Below, piece after piece: positions 1-5,311 of a stretch of 5,311 bases of DNA (its first letter is position 1; every line of letters starts with the position of its first letter). Both the position numbers and the translations under genes were made by a program. Origin of the DNA: an uncultured Eubacteriales bacterium (GTDB lineage Bacteria; Bacillota; Clostridia; UBA1381); NCBI GenBank assembly GCA_900556575.1, contig USPO01000132.1:1-5311 (forward strand), read 5' to 3'. The notes below the pieces were generated by a model that did no database searches, had not been told where the DNA came from, and saw only the letters and a list, made by a program, of their open reading frames with translations.

Positions 1-1227
1 ATAGGCGAAAAGTCAAAAAGACCGTATATGGTAAATACAAACTGGGGTAAAGTTGTGGAAAATAACCATTTTGGTACGCATGAATTTTTCGAGCTTTGCG
101 AACAGCTTGGAACAGAGACGTATATATGCGGTAATGTCGGCAGCGGAACAGTTAAGGAAATGCGTGACTGGGTTGAATACATGACATTTGGCGGAGATTC
201 ACCGCTTGCAAACGAAAGACGTGCGAACGGAAGGGAAGAGCCTTGGAAGCTTAAATATTTCGGAGTCGGAAATGAAAACTGGGGCTGCGGCGGAAATATG
301 AGACCGGAATATTATGCAGACCTTTACAGACGTTATTCAGTATTTATAAGAGATTACGGCGAAGAGCCTTTATATAAGGTAGCATGCGGAGCAAATGAAC
401 GTGATACACGCTGGACCGAGGTTGTAATGAAGAATGCGGGGCACGCAATGAACGCTATTTCACTTCACAACTATCAGTTTGAAAGAGGCTGGAATGACAA
501 GGGTGACAGCGTTAAGTTTGACCGTGACGGCTATTATTCACTTCTTTCAGACGTTGTGAGAATGGACAGCATAATGAAGGAGCATATAACCGTAATGGAT
601 AAATATGACCCTGAAAAGAAGATTGACCTTATTGTTGACGAATGGGGTAACTGGTTTAATGTTATGCCGGGAACAAATCCGGGATTTTTATATCAGCAGA
701 ATACAATTCGTGATGCAATATCAGCAATGATGATGTTCCATTTCTTCCACGAGCATTGTGACAGAGTACATATGGCAAATATTGCACAGATGGTAAATGT
801 ACTTCAGGCAATGGTACTTACAGAGGGAGAGAAAATGGTTCTTACACCTACATACTATGTATTTAAGATGATGAAACCGCATATGGATGCCGAAAATATA
901 GATACGGATGTAACCTGTGACGGTAAGGAAGTAAACGGCAGAGTTGTTCCTAAGATTAGTATGAGTGCATCAGAGAAGAACGAAAAGCTTACAATTTCAA
1001 TTTGCAATACAAGCCTTGATGACAGTGAAGACGTTGAAATTGAAATCAGAGATGCTGAATATAAGTCAGTATCGGGCGAAGTGATGGCAGCACAGAATAT
1101 GTGTGATTACAATGATTTTGACGAAGAAGAAAAGCTTCACCCGACAGAGCTTAAAGCAGAGTTAAACAACGGTACAATTAAGGTTACATTACCGAAAATG
1201 TCGGTAGCTGTTTTGACAGTTGAATAA
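1..1227 (+). CDS. GH51 alpha-L-arabinofuranosidase, 5'-truncated by window edge
   Basis: Predicted to release terminal L-arabinofuranose from arabinan, arabinoxylan or arabino-oligosaccharides by a retaining mechanism. The frame is open from base 1; the ATG at 28 is an internal Met, because the residues before it (IGEKSKRPY) already match the GH51 core, where a G-P/E-K-x-x-R-P stretch is usual. The 408 visible codons against a family length near 500 suggest about 90 residues are missing. The clan GH-A Asn-Glu acid/base motif is G-N-E-N-W-G-C-G-G, with Glu at 274-276. The nucleophile motif is V-D-E-W-G-N-W, with Glu at 640-642. These end the fourth and seventh barrel strands in known GH51 enzymes. 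The last 130 or so residues form the usual C-terminal beta-sandwich, ending normally at V-A-V-L-T-V-E. The N-terminus is unseen, so location is unproven, but related Firmicute enzymes are mostly cytoplasmic. The stop codon shares one base with the next start. The GH51 assignment is firm; the exact substrate is inferred. Confidence 0.95.
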   Translation: MGEKSKRPYMVNTNWGKVVENNHFGTHEFFELCEQLGTETYICGNVGSGTVKEMRDWVEYMTFGGDSPLANERRANGREEPWKLKYFGVGNENWGCGGNMRPEYYADLYRRYSVFIRDYGEEPLYKVACGANERDTRWTEVVMKNAGHAMNAISLHNYQFERGWNDKGDSVKFDRDGYYSLLSDVVRMDSIMKEHITVMDKYDPEKKIDLIVDEWGNWFNVMPGTNPGFLYQQNTIRDAISAMMMFHFFHEHCDRVHMANIAQMVNVLQAMVLTEGEKMVLTPTYYVFKMMKPHMDAENIDTDVTCDGKEVNGRVVPKISMSASEKNEKLTISICNTSLDDSEDVEIEIRDAEYKSVSGEVMAAQNMCDYNDFDEEEKLHPTELKAELNNGTIKVTLPKMSVAVLTVE

Positions 1228-1481
1228 TGGCAAAATGTAAACGATGCAGTCTGAAAACCGTTTTGACAGATGAGGATGTTGCACCTATGGTGCGGGAGGT
1301 TATCTCATCGGGAATGAGCCTTGTTGATGAAGATATATACAGCAGCAGGCTTTCAAAATGCCTTGAATGTGATAAGCTTGCGTATGGTACAACATGTATG
1401 TTATGCGGAGCGGTTGTTCAGGTTCGGTGTCTTTTGGAAAGGGGAAAGTGTCCCTTTCCAAAAGAACCGAAATGGAAATAG
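1227..1481 (+). CDS. Small cysteine-rich putative metal-binding protein (DUF6171-like)
   Basis: An 84-residue protein of unknown function. It has eight cysteines: C4-x2-C7 at the N-terminus, then C45-x2-C48, C57-x2-C60, C68 and a C75-Pro near the C-terminus. Paired CxxC knuckles of this kind normally hold zinc. The order C-K-R-C, then R-L-x-x-C-x-x-C, then C-x-x-C-G, then V-x-V-R and a final C-P resembles, from memory, the Firmicute family DUF6171; a profile search is needed to confirm this. No signal peptide or membrane span is visible, so it is probably cytoplasmic. The ATG overlaps the GH51 stop as TAATG and has no clear Shine-Dalgarno site, which points to translational coupling and argues that the gene is real. 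Residues 69-80 are encoded by a perfect 13-bp inverted repeat (see 1431-1464). An overlapping frame starting at 1321 was judged a shadow because it lacks the coupled start and has no family-like pattern. Confidence 0.8.
   Translation: MAKCKRCSLKTVLTDEDVAPMVREVISSGMSLVDEDIYSSRLSKCLECDKLAYGTTCMLCGAVVQVRCLLERGKCPFPKEPKWK
1431..1464 (+). repeat. Perfect 13-bp inverted repeat (hairpin) inside a coding region
   Basis: The left arm CTTTTGGAAAGGG (1431-1443) and right arm CCCTTTCCAAAAG (1452-1464) are exact reverse complements around an 8-base loop (GAAAGTGT). The arms sit in the last quarter of the Cys-rich gene, 15 bases before its stop. No T-run follows, so it does not look like an intrinsic terminator. 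It could be a dispersed palindromic repeat that has become part of the reading frame, or an intra-operon mRNA hairpin affecting processing or the weak start of the GH43 gene at 1499. The structure is directly visible; its role is inference. Confidence 0.8.
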
Positions 1482-1498
1482 ATTGGAATTAGAGTATT

Positions 1499-2377
1499 AT
1501 GTTAAAAAGAGAAGAAATACAGATAAGAGACCCTTATATTTTAGTTCATGACGGAATGTATTACCTTTACGGAACAACGGATAAAAACTGCTGGAGTGAT
1601 AAGGGTACAGGCTTTGACAGCTACAAGAGTAAAGACCTTGAAAACTGGGAAGGACCTTTTACTGCATTCAAGCCATCAGAGGATTTTTGGGCAGACAGGC
1701 ATTTCTGGGCACCGGAGGTTTATTTTTATAACGGTAGATTTTATATGTTTGCATCATTCAAGAGTCCGTCACACAGCAGAGCAACACAGATACTTGTAAG
1801 CAATGCACCAGACGGAGAGTTTGAACCGCTGACAGGCTCGCCGATAACTCCGGAGGGCTGGGAGTGCCTTGATGGTACAATGTATATTGAGGACAGAGAA
1901 CCGTGGATGGTATTCTGCCGTGAATGGACAGAGGTTATTGACGGTGAAATGTATGCCGTTAAGCTAAAGAAGGATTTAACTGGGACAGATGGAGAGCCGA
2001 TATTGCTGTTCCGTTCGTCACAGGCTCCATGGACGGTGGGAGCAAAGCAGAATGTAAACGGTAAGGACTGTCTTGCATATGTAACAGACGGACCTAATTT
2101 ATATAAAACAAAGGACGGCAGCCTGCTGATGCTGTGGTCATGCGGTGGAAAAAAGGGCTATGCAATAGGTCTTGCCAAGAGCAGCAATGGAAAAATTAAC
2201 GGTGAATGGACTCATCTCGACAAATGCCTGTTTGAGGAAAACGGCGGTCACGGTATGATTTTTGAAGCACTTGACGGAAAGAAATATGTCACACTTCATA
2301 AGCCGAACAGAACACCTAACGAAAGACCATGCTTCTTTGAAATAAAGGAAGCTAACGGAACGATTGAATTAGTATAA
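1499..2377 (+). CDS. GH43 family glycosidase, probable arabinosidase/xylosidase, cytoplasmic
   Basis: A 292-residue single-domain five-bladed beta-propeller enzyme of the GH43 type, predicted to act on arabinose- or xylose-containing oligosaccharides. The N-terminal I-R-D-P-Y-I motif supplies the expected catalytic base, D11. W-A-P-E-V (70-74) is the usual second-blade motif. L-D-G-T (124-127) matches the position of the pKa-modulating Asp, giving D125. G-G-H-G-M-I-F (249-255) carries the conserved core His252. The usual E-G-P motif of the general acid reads T-D-G-P (196-199), so the acid may be D197 or another residue such as E142 in C-R-E-W. No signal peptide is present, which fits intracellular work beside the GH51 enzyme. 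An in-frame TAG at 1490-1492 makes ATG 1499 the first possible ATG. It lies 17 bases after the previous stop and has only a weak purine-rich upstream region (GGAA, GAG). The family call is strong; substrate and subfamily are not resolved. Confidence 0.9.
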   Translation: MLKREEIQIRDPYILVHDGMYYLYGTTDKNCWSDKGTGFDSYKSKDLENWEGPFTAFKPSEDFWADRHFWAPEVYFYNGRFYMFASFKSPSHSRATQILVSNAPDGEFEPLTGSPITPEGWECLDGTMYIEDREPWMVFCREWTEVIDGEMYAVKLKKDLTGTDGEPILLFRSSQAPWTVGAKQNVNGKDCLAYVTDGPNLYKTKDGSLLMLWSCGGKKGYAIGLAKSSNGKINGEWTHLDKCLFEENGGHGMIFEALDGKKYVTLHKPNRTPNERPCFFEIKEANGTIELV

Positions 2378-2398
2378 TTATTCAAAGTTAAACAACTT

Positions 2399-2403
2399 GG
2401 AGG
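2399..2403 (+). promoter_or_regulatory. Strong Shine-Dalgarno site GGAGG for the 37-residue ORF
   Basis: GGAGG sits 7 bases before the ATG at 2411. It is the best ribosome binding site of the 1-2524 gene cluster, stronger than those of the GH43 and Cys-rich genes. It is the main reason for calling the following very short frame a real gene. Confidence 0.75.
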
Positions 2404-2410
2404 TTTATAA

Positions 2411-2524
2411 ATGGCTAAGGTTATAACGCTTGCGGTACTGTCACTTGCATTTATTTCAATTGTGATATATGATACAAGAAAGAAAAGACTGGCACATCTT
2501 GAGTCAGTAAAAGATAATAAATAA
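2411..2524 (+). CDS. 37-residue single-pass membrane miniprotein, function unknown
   Basis: A short frame running from ATG 2411 to TAA 2522-2524. Residues 4-20 (V-I-T-L-A-V-L-S-L-A-F-I-S-I-V-I-Y) form one hydrophobic segment long enough to cross a membrane. D-T-R-K-K-R follows at 21-26, and then a short polar tail ending D-N-K. The positive residues after the span suggest an N-out/C-in orientation under the positive-inside rule. The start lies 33 bases after the GH43 stop and is served by a strong GGAGG. Codon use (gca, tca, ctt, aca) resembles its neighbours. It is not recognised as a known family. It could be a small regulator or stabiliser of a membrane complex such as a sugar transporter, but that is only a guess from context. 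Type I toxin miniproteins are similar in size; however, the gene is placed as the last gene of an operon and no antisense RNA is apparent. Confidence 0.65.
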   Translation: MAKVITLAVLSLAFISIVIYDTRKKRLAHLESVKDNK

Positions 2525-2545
2525 ATTTTATGAATTGCATTATTT

Positions 2546-2575
2546 TTGTGGCTTTTTATTGTGAAATGATATAAT
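2546..2575 (+). promoter_or_regulatory. Candidate promoter with extended -10, upstream of a terminator
   Basis: A consensus -10 TATAAT (2570-2575) is preceded by TG at 2567-2568, one base away, giving the extended -10 form. The best -35 is TTGTGG (2546-2551) with an 18-base spacer. Transcription would start near 2582. The region is very A/T-rich, so a chance match is possible. No reading frame lies between this site and the terminator at 2633-2664. Confidence 0.45.
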
Positions 2576-2581
2576 ATCAGT

Positions 2582-2664
2582 AATATAAAGTTAAAAAATT
2601 GAACATTTTTAGGCAAAAAATATATTTTGTTCAAAAATCAGTGGTAATATACCACTGATTTTTT
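2582..2664 (+). ncRNA. Possible short RNA of about 80 nt between promoter and terminator
   Basis: If the promoter at 2546-2575 works, its transcript would end at the strong hairpin 2633-2664, giving an RNA of about 83 nt with no coding capacity. Besides the terminator it contains a 7-bp inverted repeat, TTGAACA (2599-2605) and TGTTCAA (2628-2634). The second arm overlaps the first two bases of the terminator stem, so the two folds may compete. It resembles no known RNA family that I recognise. The whole unit could instead be a chance arrangement in A/T-rich DNA. Confidence 0.25.
2633..2664 (+). terminator. Rho-independent terminator, perfect 14-bp stem
   Basis: AAAAATCAGTGGTA (2633-2646) pairs exactly with TACCACTGATTTTT (2650-2663) around a 3-base loop, ATA. 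The run of six T's at 2659-2664 completes the signal. It lies 109 bases past the 37-residue gene and is the first clear terminator for the operon. The A-run on its left side means it could also stop transcription on the other strand, although no minus-strand gene is seen nearby. Confidence 0.9.
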
Positions 2665-2667
2665 GAC

Positions 2668-2696
2668 TTGTAAAGTTTATATAAATATTGTATAAT
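2668..2696 (+). promoter_or_regulatory. Likely sigma-A promoter for the large secreted protein
   Basis: -35 TTGTAA (2668-2673) and consensus -10 TATAAT (2691-2696) are separated by the ideal 17 bases. The site begins just 3 bases after the terminator T-run and would start transcription near 2703, leaving a leader of about 58 nt before ATG 2761. No riboswitch-like structure or clear operator palindrome is seen in that leader. Confidence 0.65.
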
Positions 2697-2746
2697 ATAT
2701 TTAGTATGGTATATGTAGAAATGCATATAAAAGTTTTTTATAAGAA

Positions 2747-2756
2747 AGAGGGAGAG
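2747..2756 (+). promoter_or_regulatory. Ribosome binding site for the large secreted protein
   Basis: The purine run AGAGGGAGAG contains GGAG (2751-2754), 6 bases before ATG 2761. It supports this start, which also begins a textbook signal peptide. Confidence 0.75.
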
Positions 2757-2760
2757 AAAA

Positions 2761-5311
2761 ATGAGAAACGTTAAAAAAACGCTGTCAATGCTCACAGCAC
2801 TTGCAATGACGGCATCGGCATTCTCAGGACTTTGCATTAGTGCTTCTGCGGAGGATATAGAGCTTACCGCAACATTGGCACATACTGCATCGGCACAGGG
2901 AGGTTCAAATCCAAATCCGGGAACATTCCTTGATGAGAAAACTCATTATTATAATCGTTGGGGTACGTCAGGATGGATAGCTACTGCTTATTCTGATTTT
3001 ACTTTTAATTCGGAAGAATTACCGAGTGACTCATCGAAAATTTTAAGTGCTACGTTAACAACAAATATTAATGCTGCTAGCGGAACAAGATCTATTGATA
3101 TTGGCTATGTACCTACATCAACTGTTAATTTAACAGGTGAGACAGCAGCTGATTGTACAATACCGATACTTTCAAAAAATCAGGCAACAATCCTTGCGTC
3201 ATTTAATGATGTAACAAATTCTTATAAGGAATATACAGTAGATGCAACAGCAGCTGTAAAGGCTATGATAGAAAACGGAGAGAACGAGGTTGTATTTGCA
3301 TATTCAAACGGTGCTGCTGGAGGAAACATTTACGGTAAAGGAGCGTCTGAGGAGTTAAGACCTAAGCTTGTAGTAAAGGTAGCAGACCCTAATTCTGTAT
3401 TCCATAAGGTTACAGTAAAGACAACCTGTGACGGAGAAGAACTTTCATCGAATGATTATGATGTTAAAGACGGAGATCCGTTTACTCCTAATGTAGAAAA
3501 TACATTTAACAAGGATGGTTACAAGTATACAATTGAGAGTGGAAACGACACGATTGAAAGTGTAACCGAGGATACAGTAATAGAGATAAAATATACAAAG
3601 AGAGAACTTATAAAGACAAATGCAACTGTAACTGCAAAGAGCGGAAATACTGACTTAGGTGTTGTATCATCATATGAGCTTACAGAGGATTCAAAGTCAT
3701 ATGTGTGCTATCCAAAGTATATATTAAAAGATGGAAAGCTGTATGCTACAGAACAGGGCCCGTCAAGCGGATATTACAGCAAGGAATTAACAGGTACGGA
3801 AGCAGATCAGAATGTTGATGTTGAGTATGCAGAACAGACAGATGCAAAGGCATTGTACTATGTTGAGGGAGAGAATCTCGGAGAGGATTCAAAGGTTGCA
3901 AATTCAACTATAAGATGCTCGGGCGGTGCAGCATATAAGGTACCGACAGAGGGTGTTGAGGTAGCTAAGCTTTCGGCAGGTACATATACAATAGAGTCGG
4001 CTGTATGGGGCACAAATGATGTCGATTATACATTTACAGCCGGAGATAATGAGGTGTTCAAGCAGACAACAACCGGTTCACTTGTAACAGGCTCAAGTGA
4101 AAGCTTTACCGTTACGGAGGATACAACTCTTAAGGTGGCAAGTTCTGTATTAAAGGATTCAGGACTTGATTACGTTCTTATTAAGGGTGAAGGAACTGTT
4201 ACTCCGATAGGAGGAGAAACACCGTCAGAGACAGAGAAACCGTCAGAAACAGAGGCTCCGTCAGAGACAGCTGTTCCTACAGATTCACCTGCACCGACAA
4301 ATACACCGGAGCCTATTGAAAATAAGGTATATATTTCAGAGGACTTTGACAGCTATGAGGTTGGCGAGATTATAAAGTCAGCAGGCAACGATGTAGACGC
4401 AGCTTATGCTCCGGTAACAAAGGGTCAGATTACATATGCGGCAGGCCGCAGAAATAATGGACCGCTTAATGACAGTGCAAGCATTGAGGGTGATGAAACA
4501 AATAAGACTCTTTCAATTTCAGAGGATGGATACTCAACAAGCGGAAGAGGTATATCATTTACATTCGCTGAGGATGCAAAAATTCCGACAGCTGATAAGC
4601 TTGGTGATAACCAGATACTTGAATTAAGCATGGATATAACAGCAAATCAGAAGTTCACACTTACCGGATTTGGTGATATAACAACAGATAATATAGGTAC
4701 AGGCACTCATTTGAGAGCTATTATAGACAAGGGTGCAAACAAGCAGTATATTATTTCAACAGATGCAGAAGGAAATGTAGTTGCTTCGTCATCAGCTGAT
4801 TTAACTGCGACATCATTTACAGGTGCGTCCTTCTACTTCGGTACAGGTTCATTTACAATTGATAATTTAAAGGTAGAAACAAAGACTAAGGATGTCGGTA
4901 TTGTAAATGTAAGTGTTAAAAACGGCGAGGAAGCATTAAGTGATGCAGATGTAACAATAGGAAATGTTAAGACAAAGACAAATGCAAACGGAACTGCTTC
5001 TGCTGCACTTCCTAACGGTACATATACTGTAACAGCATCAAAGAGCGGCTATGAGCATACTCAGGGACTCGGAAATGCAGATACAGTAACTGTAATAGTA
5101 GAGGGAAATACAGTAAATGCCGATATGACATTGTCACCGATGACATACGTTAAGCTTCCGGATACAGTTGAAGTTGAGGGAGGACAGGTATTTATTGCAG
5201 CTCCGAAAGAAGATGACACTGCAACAACCTCAGCATTTACAGTTAAGGTTCTTGACCAGTATGATATTCCTATGGCATCAAATGAATATGGATTAGATTG
5301 GTCGATACATC
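2761..5311 (+). CDS. Secreted multi-domain carbohydrate-binding protein, 3' end beyond window
   Basis: The frame is open without a stop for 850 codons to the window edge. Residues 1-30 form a Sec signal peptide: basic R-N-V-K-K, a hydrophobic core, and likely cleavage after A-S-A at 30; there is no lipobox. Residues about 32-210 resemble the DNRLRE/CBM96-like binding fold, with a Y-T-V-D-A-T-A-A-V-K segment (158-167) and a closing R-P-K-L-V-V-K-V (200-207). Residues about 216-280 look like a small MucBP-type beta domain. Residues about 361-478 look like a beta-sandwich, perhaps CBM6/35-like. A Pro/Thr/Glu/Ser linker follows (484-520). Residues 521-711, starting E-D-F-D-S-Y, resemble a laminin-G-like jelly roll. 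Residues 712-793 match a carboxypeptidase-regulatory/PEGA-type Ig fold (N-A-N-G-T-A, then P-N-G-T-Y-T-V). A further Ig-like domain begins at about 796. No catalytic motif is seen. By context it is probably the binding portion of an extracellular pectinase or hemicellulase; a cell-wall anchor or S-layer domain may lie downstream. Domain names are inferred from fold-like patterns. Confidence 0.88.
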   Translation, partial: MRNVKKTLSMLTALAMTASAFSGLCISASAEDIELTATLAHTASAQGGSNPNPGTFLDEKTHYYNRWGTSGWIATAYSDFTFNSEELPSDSSKILSATLTTNINAASGTRSIDIGYVPTSTVNLTGETAADCTIPILSKNQATILASFNDVTNSYKEYTVDATAAVKAMIENGENEVVFAYSNGAAGGNIYGKGASEELRPKLVVKVADPNSVFHKVTVKTTCDGEELSSNDYDVKDGDPFTPNVENTFNKDGYKYTIESGNDTIESVTEDTVIEIKYTKRELIKTNATVTAKSGNTDLGVVSSYELTEDSKSYVCYPKYILKDGKLYATEQGPSSGYYSKELTGTEADQNVDVEYAEQTDAKALYYVEGENLGEDSKVANSTIRCSGGAAYKVPTEGVEVAKLSAGTYTIESAVWGTNDVDYTFTAGDNEVFKQTTTGSLVTGSSESFTVTEDTTLKVASSVLKDSGLDYVLIKGEGTVTPIGGETPSETEKPSETEAPSETAVPTDSPAPTNTPEPIENKVYISEDFDSYEVGEIIKSAGNDVDAAYAPVTKGQITYAAGRRNNGPLNDSASIEGDETNKTLSISEDGYSTSGRGISFTFAEDAKIPTADKLGDNQILELSMDITANQKFTLTGFGDITTDNIGTGTHLRAIIDKGANKQYIISTDAEGNVVASSSADLTATSFTGASFYFGTGSFTIDNLKVETKTKDVGIVNVSVKNGEEALSDADVTIGNVKTKTNANGTASAALPNGTYTVTASKSGYEHTQGLGNADTVTVIVEGNTVNADMTLSPMTYVKLPDTVEVEGGQVFIAAPKEDDTATTSAFTVKVLDQYDIPMASNEYGLDWSIH
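4222..4275 (+). repeat. Three 18-bp tandem repeats in the interdomain linker
   Basis: Three in-frame 18-base units begin at 4222, 4240 and 4258, each starting ccg-tca-ga(g/a)-aca and encoding P-S-E-T-E-K, P-S-E-T-E-A and P-S-E-T-A-V. They start a longer flexible linker (to about 4320) that continues with T-D-S-P-A-P-T-N-T-P-E-P. Such Pro/Thr-rich linkers separate modules in extracellular polysaccharidases, and the repeat number often varies between strains by slippage. Confidence 0.8.

Noticed and set aside
28..30. ATG 28 as the start of the GH51 gene
   Set aside because: The GH51-like residues continue upstream to base 1, and starting here would remove the first part of the barrel. It is an internal Met.
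1321..1551. Plus-strand frame of 76 codons overlapping the Cys-rich gene and the GH43 start
   Set aside because: It is an out-of-frame shadow. The frame used at 1227 has the coupled TAATG start and the family-like Cys spacing.
1548..1799. Plus-strand frame of 83 codons inside the GH43 gene
   Set aside because: It lies wholly inside a well-supported GH43 frame and has no recognisable motif.
2373..2378. TATAAT at the GH43 stop as a promoter for the 37-residue gene
   Set aside because: No acceptable -35 hexamer lies 16-18 bases upstream, so it is probably a chance match across the stop codon.
2296..2634. Minus-strand frame of 112 codons
   Set aside because: It overlaps the 3' end of the GH43 gene and all of the 37-residue gene and is otherwise A/T-rich non-coding DNA. 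Its product is low-complexity Phe/Ile/Asn/Ser-rich with no domain pattern.
2631..2837. Minus-strand frame of 68 codons
   Set aside because: It runs antisense across the signal peptide of the large gene, its promoter and the terminator stem. The composition is that of A/T-rich intergenic DNA.
4425..4631. Short frames on both strands inside the large secreted-protein gene
   Set aside because: Both fall within the continuous 850-codon frame and show no own ribosome binding site or domain pattern.
1..5311. CRISPR array, tRNA/rRNA genes, insertion sequences or phage modules
   Set aside because: No spaced direct repeats, cloverleaf-like sequence, transposase motifs or phage-type genes were seen on reading the window.

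Overview
The window looks like part of a plant-polysaccharide utilisation region from an anaerobic, low-to-mid GC Gram-positive gut bacterium of the class Clostridia (for example a Ruminococcus, Lachnospira or Monoglobus-like organism). This placement rests on the A/T-rich intergenic DNA, the purine-rich Shine-Dalgarno sites, the GH51 and GH43 sequence types, and the style of the large modular secreted protein. Nothing in the window fixes the genus.

Layout. All genes lie on the + strand. Positions 1-2524 look like one operon. It starts with the 3' four-fifths of a GH51 alpha-L-arabinofuranosidase gene (5' end outside the window). An 84-residue cysteine-rich protein (DUF6171-like) follows, coupled to it by a TAATG stop/start overlap. 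Next come a complete GH43-type glycosidase without a signal peptide and a 37-residue single-membrane-span protein with a strong ribosome binding site. Positions 2525-2760 are non-coding and A/T-rich. They hold a possible orphan promoter, a perfect 14-bp rho-independent terminator, and directly behind it a good sigma-A-type promoter. From 2761 to the window edge runs one uninterrupted reading frame of 850 codons. It encodes a secreted multi-domain protein made of carbohydrate-binding-like and Ig-like modules; its C-terminus, and any catalytic domain, lie beyond the window.

How it fits together (inference). The large exported protein would bind or attack arabinose-containing polymer such as pectic arabinan or arabinoxylan outside the cell. 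The GH43 and GH51 enzymes, both apparently cytoplasmic, would trim imported oligosaccharides to L-arabinose. The small Cys-rich protein and the tiny membrane protein have no assigned role. The least explained items are a perfect 13-bp inverted repeat inside the Cys-rich gene, the promoter-terminator unit at 2546-2664 with no reading frame, and the unusual acidic motif in the GH43 enzyme.
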